Below, in pieces: positions 52,776 through 55,482 of a stretch of 55,482 nucleotides of DNA (positions are counted from its first letter, which is position 1; each line of letters begins with the position of its first letter). A program made the translations under genes and the position numbers. The notes beneath the pieces were generated by a model. The model saw nothing but the letters and a program-made list of their open reading frames with translations. It was not told the DNA's origin and ran no database searches. The stretch covers positions 1 through 55,482 of the forward strand of contig JAGOSC010000008.1 of the NCBI GenBank assembly GCA_018062515.1, read 5' to 3'. This stretch comes from Candidatus Omnitrophota bacterium (GTDB lineage: Bacteria; Omnitrophota; Gorgyraeia; Zapsychrales; Zapsychraceae).

Positions 52776-53600
52776 TTAGAAAATAAATCCGACGCGAACT
52801 CCGGTTTCCAGCGAATTATTTTCAGGTTCTTGTCCTGAGTAGGGAAGACCATTATATATCACCGGGACCGAATCCGAATCATCCACGTTCCAGTAACGGA
52901 CATAAGGTTCGACAAAAACATTGATGTTTTCCAATTTTTTAGAAGCCCTGACTGAGCCTCTTACCCCATATCCTTTATCCTGTTCATTTTCGGCGAGAGT
53001 ATCCAAATGAGTTTTCTGTCTTCCAGCGATAAAAATATCATATTCAAGACTAGCACCTAATGACCAATCATTTTCTAATGCCGTAGAAGCCTCAACCCCA
53101 ATGGGAATATAAAAGTAATTTGCCTCTCGTTCATATCCGGACAGTCCCGTCGTAGTCACCATTCCTGATGAATCATCATTTAAATAACGGTAACCAAATC
53201 CGACAAAAGGTGTAATGCGGGAATCTTCCGCTACCGGAAAATCGTATCCGGTCCTGCCTCTTACCTCAAAAATGATGTCATCTATATCATCGAGAGAGCC
53301 GTATGAATTGGATGTATAATCGACTTGTCCAAAACCCAGGCGGGCATCGACGGCAAACATGTTTAAGGAATTTCCGTTGCTGAACAATTCAGAAAAAGAA
53401 CTGACTTTACCATTCTCATGCGGCCGATAGGTGTATCCAGTAAATACACCGTACATTAATCCTTTTTGCTCCATAACATCTGGTTCTTCATATTTGATCC
53501 AGGACAACTCACTTCCTAGTTCCCACTGTCCGGCGGCGTATACGCGTGCGCTCATTAACAAAAAAGCAAGAACGAAAATACCGCGAGCAAACTTTTGCAT
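52776..53600 (-). CDS. Outer-membrane beta-barrel protein
   Basis: A 274-residue exported protein. The signal peptide MQKFARGIFVLAFLLMSARV ends at AYA-AG. The mature part has alternating polar/aromatic strands (WELGSELSWIKYEEPD; SRITPFVGFGYRYLND; NVFVEPYVRYWNVDDS) and ends with Phe, as in outer-membrane barrels. AAGGAG lies 7 nt before the ATG at 53600; an earlier ATG at 53729 would add 43 non-signal residues. The barrel is small, of 8-10 strands by eye. No specific family name. Confidence 0.8.
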   Translation of the reverse strand: MQKFARGIFVLAFLLMSARVYAAGQWELGSELSWIKYEEPDVMEQKGLMYGVFTGYTYRPHENGKVSSFSELFSNGNSLNMFAVDARLGFGQVDYTSNSYGSLDDIDDIIFEVRGRTGYDFPVAEDSRITPFVGFGYRYLNDDSSGMVTTTGLSGYEREANYFYIPIGVEASTALENDWSLGASLEYDIFIAGRQKTHLDTLAENEQDKGYGVRGSVRASKKLENINVFVEPYVRYWNVDDSDSVPVIYNGLPYSGQEPENNSLETGVRVGFIF

Positions 53601-53634
53601 ATTGTTTTCTCCTTTTTTATCCAAACACCCTGTT

Positions 53635-54225
53635 TCACTCTTTAAATGCTTTGATTTCCCAAACAACATTAATGTCATCACCGACGATGATTCCGCCGTG
53701 ATCCAACCATTCATTCCAAATAATATCAAAATCTTTACGATTGATCGTCCATTGTCCTTTGGCTTTTAATACTTTCTTTTTCCCTTCCATGGCAGGATTT
53801 TCAAAATTAAAAACAAACGTAAAATCTTTTGTCACATCCCGTAATTTAACCGTCCCGCTGACAACATAAGAAGATTTCTCACGTCGGATCGATTTACTGT
53901 TAAATGTTATGTAGGGATATTCTTGAGCATTCAAAAGACGCGTGGAACGAACGATTCGGTCTAAGACTGGATATTTTGAATGGATACTAGCTGTCTTAAT
54001 CTTCATGGAAACGGAACTATTTTTGATATTTTCTTCATCAAAATTTAAGGCGCCTTCAAATTCCTGAAATTCAGGCTGATATGTTCCGATTAAAGAATAT
54101 GTGATTGAACCTTTTAGGCTGGAATGTTCTTGGTTAAAGGAATACTTCTCGGTTTTCGCCCAAGCGCTGTGTGCGGACAGGATTATAGAAAGGAAAACGA
54201 TAAAAATTTTTTGTTTCATGGTCAT
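53635..54225 (-). CDS. YceI-family periplasmic protein (first copy)
   Basis: A 196-residue protein with a signal peptide (KQKIFIVFLSIILSAHSAWA) and a YceI domain, a lipocalin-like fold that binds isoprenoid-type lipids. KYSFNQEHSSLKGSITYSL, SRLLNAQEYPYITFNSKSI and DFDIIWNEWLDHGGIIVGDD match its typical parts. ATG 54225 or 54219 are possible starts, neither with a clear ribosome site; both follow the repeat at 54237-54322. The second YceI gene lies upstream across a terminator. Confidence 0.85.
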   Translation of the reverse strand: MTMKQKIFIVFLSIILSAHSAWAKTEKYSFNQEHSSLKGSITYSLIGTYQPEFQEFEGALNFDEENIKNSSVSMKIKTASIHSKYPVLDRIVRSTRLLNAQEYPYITFNSKSIRREKSSYVVSGTVKLRDVTKDFTFVFNFENPAMEGKKKVLKAKGQWTINRKDFDIIWNEWLDHGGIIVGDDINVVWEIKAFKE

Positions 54226-54236
54226 AGGTAATGTTT

Positions 54237-54322
54237 GATCCTTCGACTCGCTCATTTGCGTTCGCTCGCTCAGGATGGTTCGTCTTATTACCAATGGTGA
54301 GCGACCGAAGGGAGTCGAACCA
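54237..54322. repeat. REP-like inverted repeat element
   Basis: An imperfect inverted repeat. The arm with CCTTCGACTCGCTC (54241-54254) pairs with the arm GAGCGACCGAAGGGAGTCGAA (about 54300-54320); further GCGTTCGCTCGCTC and GGTTCG words lie between them. The GC content is above that of the neighbours. Similar GAGCG...GTCGAA intergenic words are frequent repeats in many genomes. Only one copy was seen in this window. Confidence 0.6.
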
Positions 54323-54371
54323 AAAAAACCCCAACTTCGGAAAGTATTATACATAATTTCCAAAGTTGGGG
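54322..54371 (-). terminator. Intrinsic terminator after the second YceI gene
   Basis: On the minus strand CCCCAACTTTGGAAA (54357-54371) pairs with TTTCCGAAGTTGGGG (54329-54343), with one mismatch around a 13-nt loop, followed by a run of seven T (54322-54328). It follows the YceI gene at 54389-55018 and is directly next to the repeat. Confidence 0.9.
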
Positions 54372-54388
54372 CAGATTAATTTTTAATC

Positions 54389-55018
54389 TTAGCTTTTATG
54401 ACCAGCTTCAATTTCGATAATAATATTGACGTTATCGCCAACCATTAAACCGCCATTATCCAAAGCTTTACTAAAACTAATTCCATAATCTTGCCGATTG
54501 ACCTGAACTTGCCCTTCAAGACCAATGACATTTGCGCCATGTGGACTGGCGATAGGTCCGGTAATCTGAACAGGAATCGTTATTTCCTTCGTAACACCTT
54601 TCATCGTCAAATTACCGACGATGACAGCGCCTGCTCCATTTTTCTCGAGGCGGGTGCTTTTAAACGTAATTTCCGGGAACTTTTCTGCGTCAAAAAAATC
54701 CGCTCCCTTTAAATGTTTATCTCGGCCTTCATTATTAGTGTCGATACTAGCGGCGTTGATCGTAACATCGGCTTGGAAAGTGCTGAAATCATTCGGATCA
54801 AACACAACCGTTCCTTTGTAGTCGGAAAAGCTTCCGCGGGTTGTTCCAACGGCCATGTGCTTGACAGTAAAACCGAGCGTAGAATGCACCGCATCGATTT
54901 CATAACTTACGGCTTGAGCGGCCGGCGCAACTGGAGCTGCAGCTTCTTGCGAATAACTGACCGTGTTGAACGATAGCCCTAAAATAGCGACTAAAATTAA
55001 GATTTTTAACTTATTCAT
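54389..55018 (-). CDS. YceI-family periplasmic protein (second copy)
   Basis: A 209-residue exported protein. The signal region is MNKLKILILVAILGLSFNTV, followed by an Ala/Pro-rich stretch (AAAPVAPAAQAV) and a YceI domain: YEIDAVHSTLGFTVKHMAVG, AEKFPEITFKSTRL, and VNRQDYGISFSKALDNGG. AAAGGAG lies 7 nt upstream of ATG 55018; a longer start at 55036 adds six residues. It is followed by a strong terminator and preceded, 39 bp away, by the TlpA-like gene. YceI proteins bind long-chain isoprenoids such as quinones; the exact ligand here is unknown. Confidence 0.92.
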   Translation of the reverse strand: MNKLKILILVAILGLSFNTVSYSQEAAAPVAPAAQAVSYEIDAVHSTLGFTVKHMAVGTTRGSFSDYKGTVVFDPNDFSTFQADVTINAASIDTNNEGRDKHLKGADFFDAEKFPEITFKSTRLEKNGAGAVIVGNLTMKGVTKEITIPVQITGPIASPHGANVIGLEGQVQVNRQDYGISFSKALDNGGLMVGDNVNIIIEIEAGHKS

Positions 55019-55057
55019 TTTTGTTCTCCTTTTCATTGTTGACAGCTTCTTAATAAA

Positions 55058-55482
55058 TTATTTCGTTGTTAAAAGCGCTTGGTAATCGTCGGGTAAGGTA
55101 TGCCCGACCGCTCCTACTTTTCCTTCTTCGGTGATAAAATAAAGCGTGGGAACACCGACAAGTTGATACTTGGATTCCAACTGTCCTTGTTCATCTAAGA
55201 ATGACTCCATATCAATCTTATTTTTGTTCAAATGATTTTCAACTTGTTTTTTGTCTTCGCCCACACTTATTAAAACTAGTTTAATATTTTCCTTCGCTAA
55301 TTGATCTTTTTTTTCGTTTAGACCTTTTAACTGTGTACGGCAATGTGGACACCACGTCGCCCAGAAAAACACAATAGCCTTCTGTCCATTACGATACTGC
55401 GTGAAATTAACATTATTATTTTCGGTTGTATTGAGAGTAAAATCCGGAGCGGCCTGACCAGTCAAACCGCGATCCATAAAAT
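55058..55482 (-). CDS. TlpA/ResA-like thioredoxin, N-terminus cut by the window
   Basis: About 141 codons are visible. The fold is the AhpC/TSA-like thioredoxin type: APDFTLNTTENNNVNFTQYR, then IVFFWATWCPHCRTQLKGL with the redox CxxC (WCPHC), and VGVPTLYFITEEGKVGAVGH with the cis-Pro. The frame stays open to the window end, so an export signal may lie upstream, and the ATG at 55477 is not necessarily the start. Such proteins reduce disulfides in the periplasm or in cytochrome c maturation. It precedes the YceI genes. Confidence 0.85.
   Translation of the reverse strand, partial: FMDRGLTGQAAPDFTLNTTENNNVNFTQYRNGQKAIVFFWATWCPHCRTQLKGLNEKKDQLAKENIKLVLISVGEDKKQVENHLNKNKIDMESFLDEQGQLESKYQLVGVPTLYFITEEGKVGAVGHTLPDDYQALLTTK

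Noticed and set aside
1..55482. CRISPR arrays, tRNA, rRNA or transposase genes
   Set aside because: No regularly spaced repeats, cloverleaf, rRNA-like sequence or transposase motif was recognised on either strand.

Overview
The window comes from a Gram-negative bacterium. It encodes a TonB-dependent outer-membrane receptor, a second outer-membrane beta-barrel, exported YceI proteins and a periplasmic-type thioredoxin. GC looks close to 42 percent by eye and genes are tightly packed with many ATGA overlaps. No rRNA, tRNA, CRISPR array or transposase was seen. The lineage cannot be fixed from this sequence; an uncultured phylum such as Omnitrophota is only a guess.

Positions 1-41078 hold one leftward (minus-strand) run of about 37 genes devoted to surface glycan assembly. 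It starts at a near-perfect sigma70 promoter (41051-41078) with a palindrome at the predicted transcription start and a MarR/winged-helix regulator as first gene. A pseudaminic acid (nonulosonic acid) set follows: PseB, PseC, an aldo/keto reductase, an SpsF/PseF-type cytidylyltransferase, a GSA-like aminotransferase, PseG and PseI (33271-40405). Next come a compact block (ATP-grasp, GAPDH-fold protein, APH-fold kinase, SDR, PIG-L deacetylase) and a PseH-type acetyltransferase fused to a glycosyltransferase-like domain. After these are a second NeuB-type synthase, a sugar N-formyltransferase, an oxidoreductase, a TIM-barrel enzyme, a CBS-nucleotide-sugar dehydrogenase fusion, an ABC exporter, an epimerase and a DegT aminotransferase.

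The most striking part is 11396-16507. It holds four contiguous genes whose families match the four characterised Campylobacter jejuni enzymes that make the activated O-methyl phosphoramidate precursor of the capsule (L-glutamine kinase, CTP:phosphoglutamine cytidylyltransferase, gamma-glutamyl-CDP-amidate hydrolase, CDP-amidate kinase). A methyltransferase and a sulfotransferase-fold protein follow, the latter a candidate transferase. The leftmost part (1-10240) carries an acetyltransferase, an oxidoreductase, a CMP-nonulosonate synthetase, an N-acetyl-sugar amidotransferase coupled to a GatA-like amidase, a large glycosyltransferase-like protein, an AsnB-type amidotransferase, a methyltransferase and a truncated aminotransferase.

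Positions 41212-47869 form a vitamin B12/one-carbon region: a BtuB-like receptor behind a cobalamin riboswitch with an intrinsic terminator, a small Cys-rich DUF5522 protein not previously delimited, a DUF6580 membrane protein with its own promoter, a CDP-tyvelose-epimerase-like gene, the C-terminal half of cobalamin-dependent methionine synthase, and a divergent metF.

Positions 47897-55482 hold a solitary RhuM-family gene, a bifunctional class II aldolase/short-chain dehydrogenase, an unknown protein coupled to a GT-C membrane protein, an outer-membrane barrel, two YceI proteins separated by a terminator and a REP-like repeat, and a TlpA-like thioredoxin cut by the window edge.
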